Of a stretch of 34,364 bases of DNA, positions 7,097 to 14,735 are shown one piece after another (within the stretch, counting starts at the first letter, position 1; each line of letters opens with the position of its first letter). This DNA comes from JADFUZ01 sp034430415 (GTDB lineage Bacteria; Chloroflexota; Dehalococcoidia; GIF9; AB-539-J10), in assembly GCA_034430415.1 (NCBI GenBank), contig DAOUEN010000165.1, forward strand, positions 1-34,364, read 5' to 3'. Below the pieces are notes generated by a model. The model was not told the origin of the DNA and ran no database searches. It worked only from the letters and a program-made list of their open reading frames with translations. A program made the translations under genes and the position numbers.

Positions 7097-7105
7097 TGCT
7101 ATAAT
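7097..7105 (+). promoter_or_regulatory. Extended -10 TGC-TATAAT of the FKBP gene
   Basis: A perfect TATAAT at 7100-7105 is preceded by TGC. No consensus -35 is seen 17 bases upstream, as is common for extended -10 promoters. Transcription would start near 7112. The leader then carries AAGGAG (7122-7127) before the ATG at 7139. Confidence 0.65.
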
Positions 7106-7138
7106 ATGGCGTTTGTGCTATCAAGGAGTTTCAGAGCT

Positions 7139-7645
7139 ATGAGTAAGACAGGAGCAGTTCTGATCGCAGTCCTCCTTGTCGGAGTGCTGCTGTTTGGGGG
7201 ATGCGCGGCACAGAAGGCGGAGGCCGCCGATACCGTCATCGTTCATTACACCGGCAGACTGAATGACGGCACAGTGTTTGACAGCTCGATCGGTGGCGAA
7301 CCCCTGCAATTCGTCATAGGAGACGGTGAATTGCTCCCTGCTTTCGAAAAGGCCCTGGTTGGCATGAGGGGGGGTGAGGCGAAGACCATCACGATTCCGG
7401 CGGAAGAAGCGTATGGGCCGCACTTTGAGGAGTTGGTGTTTGTCCTGGACAGGGAACTGCTGCACGAAGGGGCAGAGATCGAGGTGGGTGATATATTGAG
7501 CCTTCCTATGCCGAACGGTATGGTACTATCTGGTTTTGTGGTCGATCTCTCGGAATCGAGCTTCACCCTGGACGCCAACTCGATCTTGGCAGGGGAAGAC
7601 CTGACCTTCGATATCCACCTGGTTAAGATCGTGGAGACGGCTTGA
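7139..7645 (+). CDS. FKBP-type (SlyD-like) peptidyl-prolyl isomerase, lipoprotein
   Basis: This is a 168-residue secreted proline isomerase. Residues 1-22 form a lipoprotein signal: charged MSK, a hydrophobic core, and an LFGGC lipobox with the acylated Cys at about residue 21. The FKBP domain follows, with VHYTGRLNDGTVFDSS, a P-L-Q-F-x-x-G-D-G-E-L-L-P-x-F-E segment, LVGMRGGE and the AYGPH turn. An inserted flap-like section containing DILSLPMPNGM resembles SlyD. It probably sits outside the membrane and assists folding. The ATG at 7139 fits both the lipobox distance and an AAGGAG upstream. The same frame stays open back to 7034, which would spoil the signal. It is convergent with the MFS gene. 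Confidence 0.88.
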   Translation: MSKTGAVLIAVLLVGVLLFGGCAAQKAEAADTVIVHYTGRLNDGTVFDSSIGGEPLQFVIGDGELLPAFEKALVGMRGGEAKTITIPAEEAYGPHFEELVFVLDRELLHEGAEIEVGDILSLPMPNGMVLSGFVVDLSESSFTLDANSILAGEDLTFDIHLVKIVETA

Positions 7646-7716
7646 GCGGCCGGGCCGGCGCCCCTTGCGTTTGCGATCCATCTGTTATCTGACTCCCGGG
7701 GACAAAGAAAGGCTCC

Positions 7717-9099
7717 CTAGCGTATTCGTCCTCTTGCCAGCGAAGCAGCTATGCCGGCGGCGCAAAGGGCTGCGAAGATGGTAAACGCCGTCTTGAAAGT
7801 ACGCTGAAACAGCGGGTAGTATTCGGGTGTAATCTGGGCTTGCCCGATATACAGAGCGAGCAGCAGCATGACCAGCCCCATACTGAACATCTGCCCGGTG
7901 AGGCGCATCGTCCCCAGGGTCCCTGAGGCTACTCCGTAGAACTTGTTCTCCACGGAACTCATCACGGCATTGGTGTTGGGAGACGAGAAGAAGGCAAAGC
8001 CAAGGCCCAGGGTGGTCAAACTGAGGATGACGAGCTCGATTCCCGTTTCCTTGTTCAGGAAAGTGAGCAGAACAAGACCCGCTGTCGTCAGGGCCATCCC
8101 TCCTGATGCTATCAACCTTGGCTCGATTCTGTCCGAGAGCCTCCCGGCGATGGGCGAGAAGGTGGCCATCACGATAGGCTGCGACACCATGATCAGGCCC
8201 GCGTATTCAGGACTGAAGCCCCTTATGTATTGCAGGTAGAGGCTGAGGAGAAAACCAACGGCGTATGTTGCGCTGTAGTTGATCAATGCCGCCAGATTGG
8301 AGAAAAGGAACGCGGGGTTGTCCCTGAACAGGCTTACGTTCAAAGCGGGACTCTTCACTCTTGTTTCCCATCTTATGAAGACCAGAACACCGGTGACTCC
8401 GAGCAGGATCAAGGTGACACCCCATGCTGCCGGCAACAGGGAAACACCGTACATCAGAGATACCAGCGCCAGACTGTAGACTATGGAGCCGGTCCGATCG
8501 AACTTCTCGCCCCTGGCCTCCGCCCACTCTCCTCTCAGTCTCCGCAAGACGGCTACGATGACTGTCAGACCCAGGGGCACAGTGGCCAGAAAAACACCCC
8601 TCCAGCCGAAGTGCTGTGTTATAAGCCCGCCCAGGAATGGCCCTGTGGATAGTCCTATGTATGTTGCAGCAACGCTTATGCCCAGCGCTCTGCCTCTCTC
8701 GCTGGCAGGGAACACCGAGGTCAGAATTGCCACGCTGGTTCCAAAGATCATCGCTCCTCCCATTCCTTGCAGGACCCTGGAGCAGATGAGCAGTGCGGTG
8801 GATGGCGCAATAGCCGCAAGAAGACACGAGAGGGTGTAGAGGCCCATGCCGTACTGGAAGACCCTCTTTCTTCCATGGATGTCGGCTATTCTACCGAAAG
8901 GAATAAGAAACATCGCTGCCGCCAGGATGTACGAGATGGTGACCCAGCTCAATGTGACTGCGTCCAGGCTGAACTCCCTGGCGATTGTGGGAAGGGCGAT
9001 ATTCACTGAGGACCCCATGAAGGTGACGGCGAAGGAAGCGGTGGCGGCAGCGAGAAGCGCTACCCTCTTGACCGTCCGATGGTTCTTGGATCGGTGCAT
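7717..9099 (-). CDS. MFS transporter, DHA2 (EmrB/QacA-like) family
   Basis: This is a 460-residue proton-coupled exporter of the 14-helix drug:H+ antiporter type. Signs are the first helix with SSVNIALPTIAREF, the loop 2-3 motif GRIADIHGRKRVF, ICSRVLQGMGGAMIFG in helix 4, and the antiporter motif LGISVAATYIGLSTGPFLGG in helix 5. Many hydrophobic segments follow to the C terminus. I start at the ATG at 9099 because the residues before it (the frame is open to 9222) are Arg-rich and unlike transporter N termini. No ribosome binding site precedes it, so the start is not certain. It diverges from the flavodoxin-fold gene. The substrate is unknown. Confidence 0.88.
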   Translation of the reverse strand: MHRSKNHRTVKRVALLAAATASFAVTFMGSSVNIALPTIAREFSLDAVTLSWVTISYILAAAMFLIPFGRIADIHGRKRVFQYGMGLYTLSCLLAAIAPSTALLICSRVLQGMGGAMIFGTSVAILTSVFPASERGRALGISVAATYIGLSTGPFLGGLITQHFGWRGVFLATVPLGLTVIVAVLRRLRGEWAEARGEKFDRTGSIVYSLALVSLMYGVSLLPAAWGVTLILLGVTGVLVFIRWETRVKSPALNVSLFRDNPAFLFSNLAALINYSATYAVGFLLSLYLQYIRGFSPEYAGLIMVSQPIVMATFSPIAGRLSDRIEPRLIASGGMALTTAGLVLLTFLNKETGIELVILSLTTLGLGFAFFSSPNTNAVMSSVENKFYGVASGTLGTMRLTGQMFSMGLVMLLLALYIGQAQITPEYYPLFQRTFKTAFTIFAALCAAGIAASLARGRIR

Positions 9100-9217
9100 T
9101 CTGAGAATGATAGCATGTCCGGTGGACAGCGGATTCCGTCCGGCGAAAGCCGGGGTGAGCCGTTCGTGACTCTGGCTAGCCCCTGCCGTCCGCCGCGGCC
9201 GTGCCGGGCATAGGTGT

Positions 9218-9246
9218 TTCACCCGTTCCTATTCGAGTGCTATACT
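9218..9246 (+). promoter_or_regulatory. Promoter of the flavodoxin-fold reductase gene
   Basis: TTCACC (9218-9223) and TATACT (9241-9246) are 17 bases apart, and the -10 is preceded by TGC. Transcription would begin near 9253. The leader holds TTTGGAGG eight bases before the GTG at 9289. Confidence 0.55.
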
Positions 9247-9288
9247 ACCCCGAACCTGCAAGCGACGAGATCTTTGGAGGCAGAGACG

Positions 9289-9849
9289 GTGAAGATACTG
9301 GCGATAGTGGGCAGCCCCAGACTTGATGGCAACACCAACTATCTGGTAGACCAGGCTCTGGACGCAGCGGCGATATCGGGGGCTGAGATTGAAAAGGTTG
9401 TGCTGAGTCAGTACGAGGTCAACCCCTGCCTGGGACATGAAGATTGCGCCTCCTACGACTCATGTTTGCAGAATGATGACGCCGGCTGGATACTGGACAG
9501 GTTCTGCGGGGCCGACGGGGTCATTCTGGCGACTCCGGTCTACTACTACAATGTGTCAGCCCAGATGAAGGCCTTCATCGACAGGAACTACTTCCTGTAC
9601 AAGCGTAACCGTAAATCACAGGCGGGGGTGGTGGGGCTCATGGTGGTGGCTGAGATCGAGGGAATCGAGGATACGCTGCATACTTTGAGACAGTTCGTCG
9701 ACGAGTCCTTTACGGTACACGAGGACAAGCTGTTTGTCCTTCGTGGCTATGCCAGCAGGCCCGGCGAGGCGAAGCTCAATGCCGAACTGGTGGAAGCAGC
9801 GCGAAACCTGGGCAGGCAAATGGTGGAGAGCCTTAAGCGGGGAAGCTGA
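9289..9849 (+). CDS. NAD(P)H-dependent FMN reductase / flavodoxin-fold (iron-sulfur flavoprotein-like)
   Basis: This is a 186-residue flavodoxin-fold oxidoreductase of the NADPH-dependent FMN reductase family. The phosphate-binding loop is VGSPRLDGNTNYLV near residues 7-20. ATPVYYYNVSAQMKAFIDR is the usual second flavin-contact segment. A Cys group (NPCLGHEDCASYDSC) sits where iron-sulfur flavoproteins have a compact Cys motif. Spacing is looser than in clostridial Isf proteins, so a cluster is uncertain. The GTG at 9289 follows GGAGG with eight bases between; the frame is open to 9214 but that part is not conserved-looking. It is divergent from an MFS exporter, which suggests a possible shared stress response. 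Confidence 0.85.
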   Translation: MKILAIVGSPRLDGNTNYLVDQALDAAAISGAEIEKVVLSQYEVNPCLGHEDCASYDSCLQNDDAGWILDRFCGADGVILATPVYYYNVSAQMKAFIDRNYFLYKRNRKSQAGVVGLMVVAEIEGIEDTLHTLRQFVDESFTVHEDKLFVLRGYASRPGEAKLNAELVEAARNLGRQMVESLKRGS

Positions 9850-9942
9850 CCGCGCGATTTCTGCCTGGAGCCGGTGCTGGCCCGGGCCCTTGTCAGCCTT
9901 GTGGTGGTCCTGGCAGAGGGCGCTGGCCGGGGTAGTCTGCCC

Positions 9943-10842
9943 TCAGTCTATCGTCCTCAGGGACGCCAGCTGTTCGTTGGCCTGCTGCTCGATGCCCCTG
10001 TCTTTGGATAATCTTACGGCGTGCAGGAAATGGGTCTCTGCCCTCTGGCGGGCCGTTGCGCGATCACAGCTGAGTGCCTGCAGGGTGACCTGCCTGAGCG
10101 GCCCGAGATCAATGGTGGCTGTCTGCTTTGTTACGTTACATAAGGCTGCCCAGTAGAAATTGCCCAGGGACAGGTGCAGCCTGGCGTCTGCCGGATGAAA
10201 CTCCGCAGTAGATTGAAGTACTCTGTGCGCCTGGGCGGCCTTGCCGGTCAGAAGATACGCCATGTACAGCGTGAAGGAGTTAGCGTCGTATTTCGGGCTC
10301 AGGGCGAGGAGCTTCAGGCTGTGCTGGGGGTCCTGTGTCGCCTCCATAAGCGCCACCGCTGCCTCAGCGTCTGGCGCTGCGCTGAGCTGCTGTTCCAGAT
10401 GACGTGCGTTGTCCCACTCGCCGGCCAGTTCGCGACACTTCTGGTAGGCGGCGTCAATCTTCTGTTCCCAGCGCCCCGGGTTGTATCTGTGCACGGCGTG
10501 GAGGGCATACGAACCGGACGCGTATCCGTAGGCAATATCCACGAACTCCAGGCAAACGGCTTCGTCCTCTTTGACCAGGCAGGAGAGCTTGCTCCTCTTG
10601 TCGAGGAGGCCGCGGGACTTCCTGTAGAGCGCCTGGATTCCCAGTTGGCCCAGCAGGGACATGAGCTGGTCTCCAAAGTAGGAAGCCAGGCCATCTGTCT
10701 CTCCATCGCTGCTCCTCGTGCATGACGACAGCATCATGCGATAGGAGATCACGTATCTGACCTTATCCAGCAGCTCGTCGGAAGGCCTCGAGGCGCTTCC
10801 CTTGCTGAACAAATGGATACCGCCTCTATGAAATCGCCACAT
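9943..10842 (-). CDS. Hypothetical TPR-like helical protein
   Basis: This is a 299-residue protein with no family I recognise. It is predicted to be mostly helical. The N-terminal third has a Cys-containing segment (MMLSSCTRSS) and a stretch near LGQLGIQALYRKSRG. From about residue 130 onward, repeated helix pairs with Ala-rich spacing resemble tetratricopeptide repeats, for example PADARLHLSLGNFYWAALC and the AETHFLHAVRLSKD segment. No signal peptide or membrane helix is evident, so a cytosolic scaffold role is possible. The ATG at 10842 lies 24 bases after the stop of a small membrane protein gene on the same strand, so the two are likely cotranscribed. Confidence 0.6.
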   Translation of the reverse strand: MWRFHRGGIHLFSKGSASRPSDELLDKVRYVISYRMMLSSCTRSSDGETDGLASYFGDQLMSLLGQLGIQALYRKSRGLLDKRSKLSCLVKEDEAVCLEFVDIAYGYASGSYALHAVHRYNPGRWEQKIDAAYQKCRELAGEWDNARHLEQQLSAAPDAEAAVALMEATQDPQHSLKLLALSPKYDANSFTLYMAYLLTGKAAQAHRVLQSTAEFHPADARLHLSLGNFYWAALCNVTKQTATIDLGPLRQVTLQALSCDRATARQRAETHFLHAVRLSKDRGIEQQANEQLASLRTID

Positions 10843-10866
10843 GATGCTTTTCTCGGGTAGCAGGGG

Positions 10867-11232
10867 TCAGTCGCTGAAGGCCAGGATTCCGGGCACCACC
10901 AGGTTCGCGATGGGTACTATCATCAGTATTCCCAGCCAGGATGGCTTGTTCCGGGCCTCGGCGATTTTCATCGCCACGATAACCAGCATGACGATGTTCA
11001 CAATCGGAATGAGGAAAAGAACGAGCCACCAGCCGGGTTTGCCGGCCACCTTGCACATGAGATAGATGTTGGCAAATGGAATCCACGCCAGCCACGCGTT
11101 CTCTGTGCCGGTCTTATTGGCGATGAAGTACAGGCAAAGCGCAGTCCAGACGTAGATGGCAATAGGGGCCAGTAGACCTATGCCAGTGAAGAAGAAGGCA
11201 AGGGGAGCGAAAGCGAAATCGAATACGTCCAT
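10867..11232 (-). CDS. Small membrane protein, DUF5684-like
   Basis: This is a 121-residue membrane protein with about four hydrophobic segments. The central section ENAWLAWIPFANIYLMCKVAGKP and the later PIVNIVMLVIVAMKIAEARNKPSW section match the pattern of the DUF5684 family, which has no assigned function. AGGAGGTGACAG directly before the ATG gives a firm start. It heads a two-gene unit with the TPR-like gene at 9943-10842 and diverges from the HhH-like gene at 11340. A role as membrane partner of the downstream protein is only inference from adjacency. Confidence 0.75.
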   Translation of the reverse strand: MDVFDFAFAPLAFFFTGIGLLAPIAIYVWTALCLYFIANKTGTENAWLAWIPFANIYLMCKVAGKPGWWLVLFLIPIVNIVMLVIVAMKIAEARNKPSWLGILMIVPIANLVVPGILAFSD

Positions 11233-11250
11233 CTGTCACCTCCTCGTGAT

Positions 11251-11279
11251 ATCATACTTTACCTTGAAACGGGCTGCAA
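11251..11279 (-). promoter_or_regulatory. Promoter of the DUF5684-like gene
   Basis: On the minus strand, TTGCAG (11279-11274) and TATGAT (11256-11251) are separated by 17 bases. The -10 lies 18 bases before the ATG at 11232, and the strong ribosome binding site lies between them. Confidence 0.45.
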
Positions 11280-11307
11280 GACAATCCTTGTCGGCGATAT
11301 TCACCCT

Positions 11308-11336
11308 TTGAAAATAGACGGCCTGCGTAATTTGAT
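11308..11336 (+). promoter_or_regulatory. Weak promoter for the HhH-like gene
   Basis: TTGAAA (11308-11313) and TTTGAT (11331-11336) are 17 bases apart. Transcription would start close to 11343, inside the first codons of the longest frame. This favours an in-frame GTG at 11364 as the true start if the promoter is real. Confidence 0.35.
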
Positions 11337-11339
11337 AGT

Positions 11340-12080
11340 ATGCAGAGGGATGGTAAGACCGCCGTGAGTAACTTCGACAAACGCCTATCGCAGGTCCTGC
11401 AGGGGTACATGTCGAGGACAACTGGGCTGAGCGAACACTGCGACCGCTGTCTGGAAACTAGAAGGTGGGGGGGAAGCGTTGTGCTTATGACCGTAGACGC
11501 GGCGTTCACCTCAATAGGCCTCAACTACTTCACTGCGGTCGTCCCCGCTGTGGTGAAATTCGAAAAGGAATTCGTGGCCGATAGCAAAATCAGGACTCTT
11601 CGTGACCTGAGCATGTTGGAGCCGTATGCGGCGCAGGCCGTCTGGAGAAACGCCAGGTCATGGCGAGTGGCCACGGGAGTGGCGGCCTATCTTGATGAGC
11701 TGGCTGCGGCTGAGGGCCTGGACGACAGGGGCGCTCTGCGGAGCTGGGCAGCCAGCTCGCGCCTTGGGGGCTGGAGAGAGAACGCGATAGGCAGCATCAA
11801 AGGGGTTGGTGTTACCACCTTCCAGTACCTGCGGATGATGGGAGGTATAGATACGGCAATGCCTGACAAGATAGTAAGGAGAGTGATAAGGCAGATAGTT
11901 GACGAGTCGGGGGCTAGTATGCCGGTAGATGGGGATATGGAGCTGGTGAATACAATTGAATATATGGCAGGCTTGTCGGGCTACAGGCCTGTTGAGATTT
12001 GCTGGATGACGTGGATGGTCCAGTCTGAGGGTAGTATGGTACGCATGGAAAAGTACCGGGATTTGCTCGATAGGATCTAG
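11340..12080 (+). CDS. Hypothetical protein with HhH/DNA-glycosylase-like segment
   Basis: This is a 246-residue protein I do not recognise as a named family. Near residues 153-183 it has IKGVGVTTFQYLRMMGG followed by AMPDKIVRRVI. This matches the layout of the helix-hairpin-helix and following Asp of the HhH-GPD DNA glycosylase superfamily (GVG loop, then a V/P-D-x-x-V-x-R-V strand). Asp176 would sit at the catalytic Asp position. The Lys used by bifunctional glycosylases is absent. Residues 1-140 are helical and include a CDRC pair near 34-37. The start is ambiguous: ATG 11340 lacks a ribosome binding site, and GTG 11364 has GAGGG upstream but far away. Confidence 0.6.
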   Translation: MQRDGKTAVSNFDKRLSQVLQGYMSRTTGLSEHCDRCLETRRWGGSVVLMTVDAAFTSIGLNYFTAVVPAVVKFEKEFVADSKIRTLRDLSMLEPYAAQAVWRNARSWRVATGVAAYLDELAAAEGLDDRGALRSWAASSRLGGWRENAIGSIKGVGVTTFQYLRMMGGIDTAMPDKIVRRVIRQIVDESGASMPVDGDMELVNTIEYMAGLSGYRPVEICWMTWMVQSEGSMVRMEKYRDLLDRI

Positions 12081-12085
12081 CGCTA

Positions 12086-12094
12086 TGGTAGAAT
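12086..12094 (+). promoter_or_regulatory. Extended -10 TGG-TAGAAT of the PLP dehydratase gene
   Basis: TAGAAT (12089-12094) is preceded by TGG and lies just past the stop of the HhH-like gene. Transcription would begin near 12101, leaving a 26-base leader with AGGAG six bases before the ATG at 12127. Confidence 0.45.
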
Positions 12095-12126
12095 GACGGC
12101 AGAAAAGGGGCGCATAGGAGAAGACA

Positions 12127-13104
12127 ATGTTTGAAATCCCTCTTGAGGAGATAGAGCAAGCCCGGGAGCGTATCAGAGACAAGGTCAACAGGACCCCCTG
12201 TGTCTATTCGTTGCCCTTGAGCCGGATGACGGGGAAAGAGGTGTTTCTGAAACTGGAGAATCTCCAGGTCACTCAGGCCTTCAAGGCTCGCGGGAATGCC
12301 AACAAGATTGCCCTTCTGAGCAAGGAGGAGAGGGAGAGGGGGGTGGTTACGGGTTCTTCGGGAAACCACGGGCAGGGCTTTTCTCTGGCTGCCTTGCGCA
12401 ACGGCGTTAAGGCGGTGGTGGTACTGCCGGAGGCGGCTCCACTGAACAAGAGGGAGAAGATCAGGCAGAACAAGGCTGAGGTCATCATGAAGGGCAAGAC
12501 CTACGATGAGGCTGCCCGCCATGCCCATTCTCTTGCTGAGAACGAGGGGTATATCTACATACCCAGCTTCGATGACCGCGACATAGTTGCAGGGAACGGC
12601 AGCATAGGCCTGGAAATCCTGGAGGATGTGCCTCAGGCGGATATGGTCGTCTGCCCTGTTGGAGGGGGTGGGGGCATTTCGGGGGTTTGTCTGGCTGCGA
12701 AGCAAATCAAGGCGGACATTCGGGCCATTGGCGTGGAGGCGGAAGGAGCAGCTTCGATGCTGGCTTCAGTCAGGACCGGTAAGGTTCAGGCACTGGCGTC
12801 AATGAGCACTTTCGCTGATGGAATTGCCGTGGCCAGGCCCGGAGAATTGAATTTCAAGATTGTGACGCAATGTGTAGACGATCTTGTTACCGTTTCGGAC
12901 GCAGAAATGAGGTCAGCCATTGCCACGCTGGCCAGTGAGGCCAAGATCGTAGCCGAAGGGGCCGGGGCGGCTTCCGTGGCTGCCGTGCTCTTCGAGAAGT
13001 TTCCCATCAAAGACAAGAGCAATGTCGTGTGTATGATCAGTGGCGGCAACATAGACATGGACGCGTTCAGGTTGATACTGGAAGAAGCCGACAGGGCCGC
13101 CTAG
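12127..13104 (+). CDS. PLP-dependent threonine ammonia-lyase / serine racemase-like enzyme
   Basis: This is a 325-residue fold-type II PLP enzyme. It matches threonine/serine dehydratases that lack the C-terminal ACT regulatory domain (catabolic TdcB type). The Schiff-base Lys lies in TQAFKARGNANK near residue 54. The pocket segment GSSGNHGQG is near 76-84, and the phosphate-binding Gly run PVGGGGGISG is near 178-187. It probably converts L-threonine to 2-oxobutyrate and ammonia, although serine racemase or related lyase activity is possible. The change from the usual G-S-F-K-x-R-G to Q-A-F-K-A-R-G is worth noting for substrate preference. It has AGGAG upstream of the ATG, and is convergent with the nnr gene. 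Confidence 0.85.
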   Translation: MFEIPLEEIEQARERIRDKVNRTPCVYSLPLSRMTGKEVFLKLENLQVTQAFKARGNANKIALLSKEERERGVVTGSSGNHGQGFSLAALRNGVKAVVVLPEAAPLNKREKIRQNKAEVIMKGKTYDEAARHAHSLAENEGYIYIPSFDDRDIVAGNGSIGLEILEDVPQADMVVCPVGGGGGISGVCLAAKQIKADIRAIGVEAEGAASMLASVRTGKVQALASMSTFADGIAVARPGELNFKIVTQCVDDLVTVSDAEMRSAIATLASEAKIVAEGAGAASVAAVLFEKFPIKDKSNVVCMISGGNIDMDAFRLILEEADRAA

Positions 13105-13125
13105 ATCCACCCGTGGGCATCGCGG

Positions 13126-14700
13126 CTATATGACATAAACGCTGTCGTACAGGTTCTGGGAGATGCTGGCGATATTCTCTCTGTAGTGTTTCAGAGCGTA
13201 TGGAAGATAGTCGAGTATGTCTTGGGCGGTTATCCCGTCCTGACCCCTGTCCCGGGCGGCGAGGTCTCCGGAGAGTCCGTGTATGAAAACACCTGTTCTG
13301 ACGGCGTCTGGCACGGACAGCCCCAGGCCGTGCATCGCGGCAATTGTGCCGGTGAGCACATCTCCACTCCCTGCTGTGGCCATACCCGGGTTACCGCTGG
13401 TGTTGATTGAAACCCGTCCATCAGGATAGCCTACTAGCGAATGCGGTCCCTTCAGCACGATAGTAGCGTTCAGGTCCTTGGCTGCTCTTGGCAGGATGCC
13501 TATCTTGCCCCTCTCTATTTCAGCTATCTCTGTCCTGGCGATTCTGGCCATCTCACCGCTGTGAGGCGTGAGAACCGTCTCTGCCTCCCTTTTCCTGATA
13601 GCGTCGAGGTCTGCGGCGACGGCGGTGATTCCGTCGCCATCTATGAGCAGGGGCCTCTTGGTGTTCTTTGCCAGTCCTCTTACTAGCTCCTGTGTTTCAT
13701 CATTCAGGGAAAGGCCGGGGCCGACGACCACCATGCTCACGTTCTGTGAGAAGTCCAGGAGTTCATCTCGGTTCTCCAGCGCGATGCTTCCGGATTCTGT
13801 CTCTTGTTGGGGAATGAAGACGACTTCGCTTCCTTTGTTGGCCAGGAACGGTGTCATGGCCTTGGGGGCGGCCAGGTAGGAAAGCCCCCCGCCTGCTTTG
13901 AGGAAAGACAATGCTGCGAAATACGGCGCCCCCAGGTATTTCGGGGAGCCAGCAACAAATAGTGCCTTTCCGTAGCTTCCCTTGTGTGTGTTCTTGTTTC
14001 TCTTGGGGAGCTCCAGTGGCTCGCTTATCTCTACTTTTATCGAATCTGCGTTGTAGAGCGATGGCGGGAAAGATATGTGCGACACGTACAGTTTTCCGCA
14101 CAGGTCATTACCGGGGTAGAGCAAGTTTCCTATCTTGGGAAGTCCGTACGTTATAGTGTAGTCGGCTCTTACTCCTATACCCATTACCTCTCCCGTATCA
14201 CCATTCACGCCGGACGGGATGTCGATGCTGAACACCTTCTTCCCGCCTTCGTTTATCGACCGGATTACATCTCTGTATGATCCCTCGACTTCCCTCGTCA
14301 GGCCTGTGCCGAGTATGGCATCTACAACGGCATCGGAGCGGTAGATCGCATCCTTTGTAGTTTCAGGCGATTCGGCAGGGTGGACCTCTATGGGTGTCTT
14401 CGATATGATGTCGAAGTTACTCTTCGCCGGTCCCTTCAAGTCCTCTCTTCTACCCAGGAGGAAGACTGTCACATGTCCGCCTGCTGAATGAATCTTCCGG
14501 CCAAGCACCAATCCATCGCCGCCATTGTTTCCCGTGCCACAGAAGATAACGAAGCACTTGCCCTTCACTCCGAGCTCCCTTGCTATGACAGAGTATGCGG
14601 AATGGCCGGCATTCTCCATCAGGATCTCCGGGGGAATGCCGAATTCCTCCACAGCACGCCGGTCCAGGGCTCTCATCTCTGCTACTCGGGCTACTTTCAC
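13126..14700 (-). CDS. nnr: Bifunctional NAD(P)H-hydrate epimerase / ADP-dependent dehydratase
   Basis: This is a 524-residue fusion that repairs hydrated NADH and NADPH. The N-terminal YjeF-type epimerase (about 1-210) shows PPEILMENAGHSAY, the FCGTGNNGGDGLVLGRK nucleotide loop and DIPSGVNGDTG. The C-terminal ribokinase-like dehydratase (about 225-500) shows KGSYGKALFVAGSPKYLGAP, VVVGPGLS, LTPHSGEM and the catalytic GNPGMATAGSGDVLTG. The GTG start at 14700 has GAAGGA upstream. It lies 35 bases behind the greA-like gene on the same strand, so the two probably share a transcript. Together with CinA it indicates active pyridine-nucleotide housekeeping. Confidence 0.93.
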   Translation of the reverse strand: MKVARVAEMRALDRRAVEEFGIPPEILMENAGHSAYSVIARELGVKGKCFVIFCGTGNNGGDGLVLGRKIHSAGGHVTVFLLGRREDLKGPAKSNFDIISKTPIEVHPAESPETTKDAIYRSDAVVDAILGTGLTREVEGSYRDVIRSINEGGKKVFSIDIPSGVNGDTGEVMGIGVRADYTITYGLPKIGNLLYPGNDLCGKLYVSHISFPPSLYNADSIKVEISEPLELPKRNKNTHKGSYGKALFVAGSPKYLGAPYFAALSFLKAGGGLSYLAAPKAMTPFLANKGSEVVFIPQQETESGSIALENRDELLDFSQNVSMVVVGPGLSLNDETQELVRGLAKNTKRPLLIDGDGITAVAADLDAIRKREAETVLTPHSGEMARIARTEIAEIERGKIGILPRAAKDLNATIVLKGPHSLVGYPDGRVSINTSGNPGMATAGSGDVLTGTIAAMHGLGLSVPDAVRTGVFIHGLSGDLAARDRGQDGITAQDILDYLPYALKHYRENIASISQNLYDSVYVI

Positions 14701-14735
14701 TGTTCCTTCTCTTGGGGCTGGCTCGTTTGGGGCAT

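Noticed and set aside
7646..7716. GC-rich inverted elements between FKBP and MFS genes as a terminator
   Set aside because: Several short GGCC/CCGG matches are possible, but there is no single clear stem and no T-tract.
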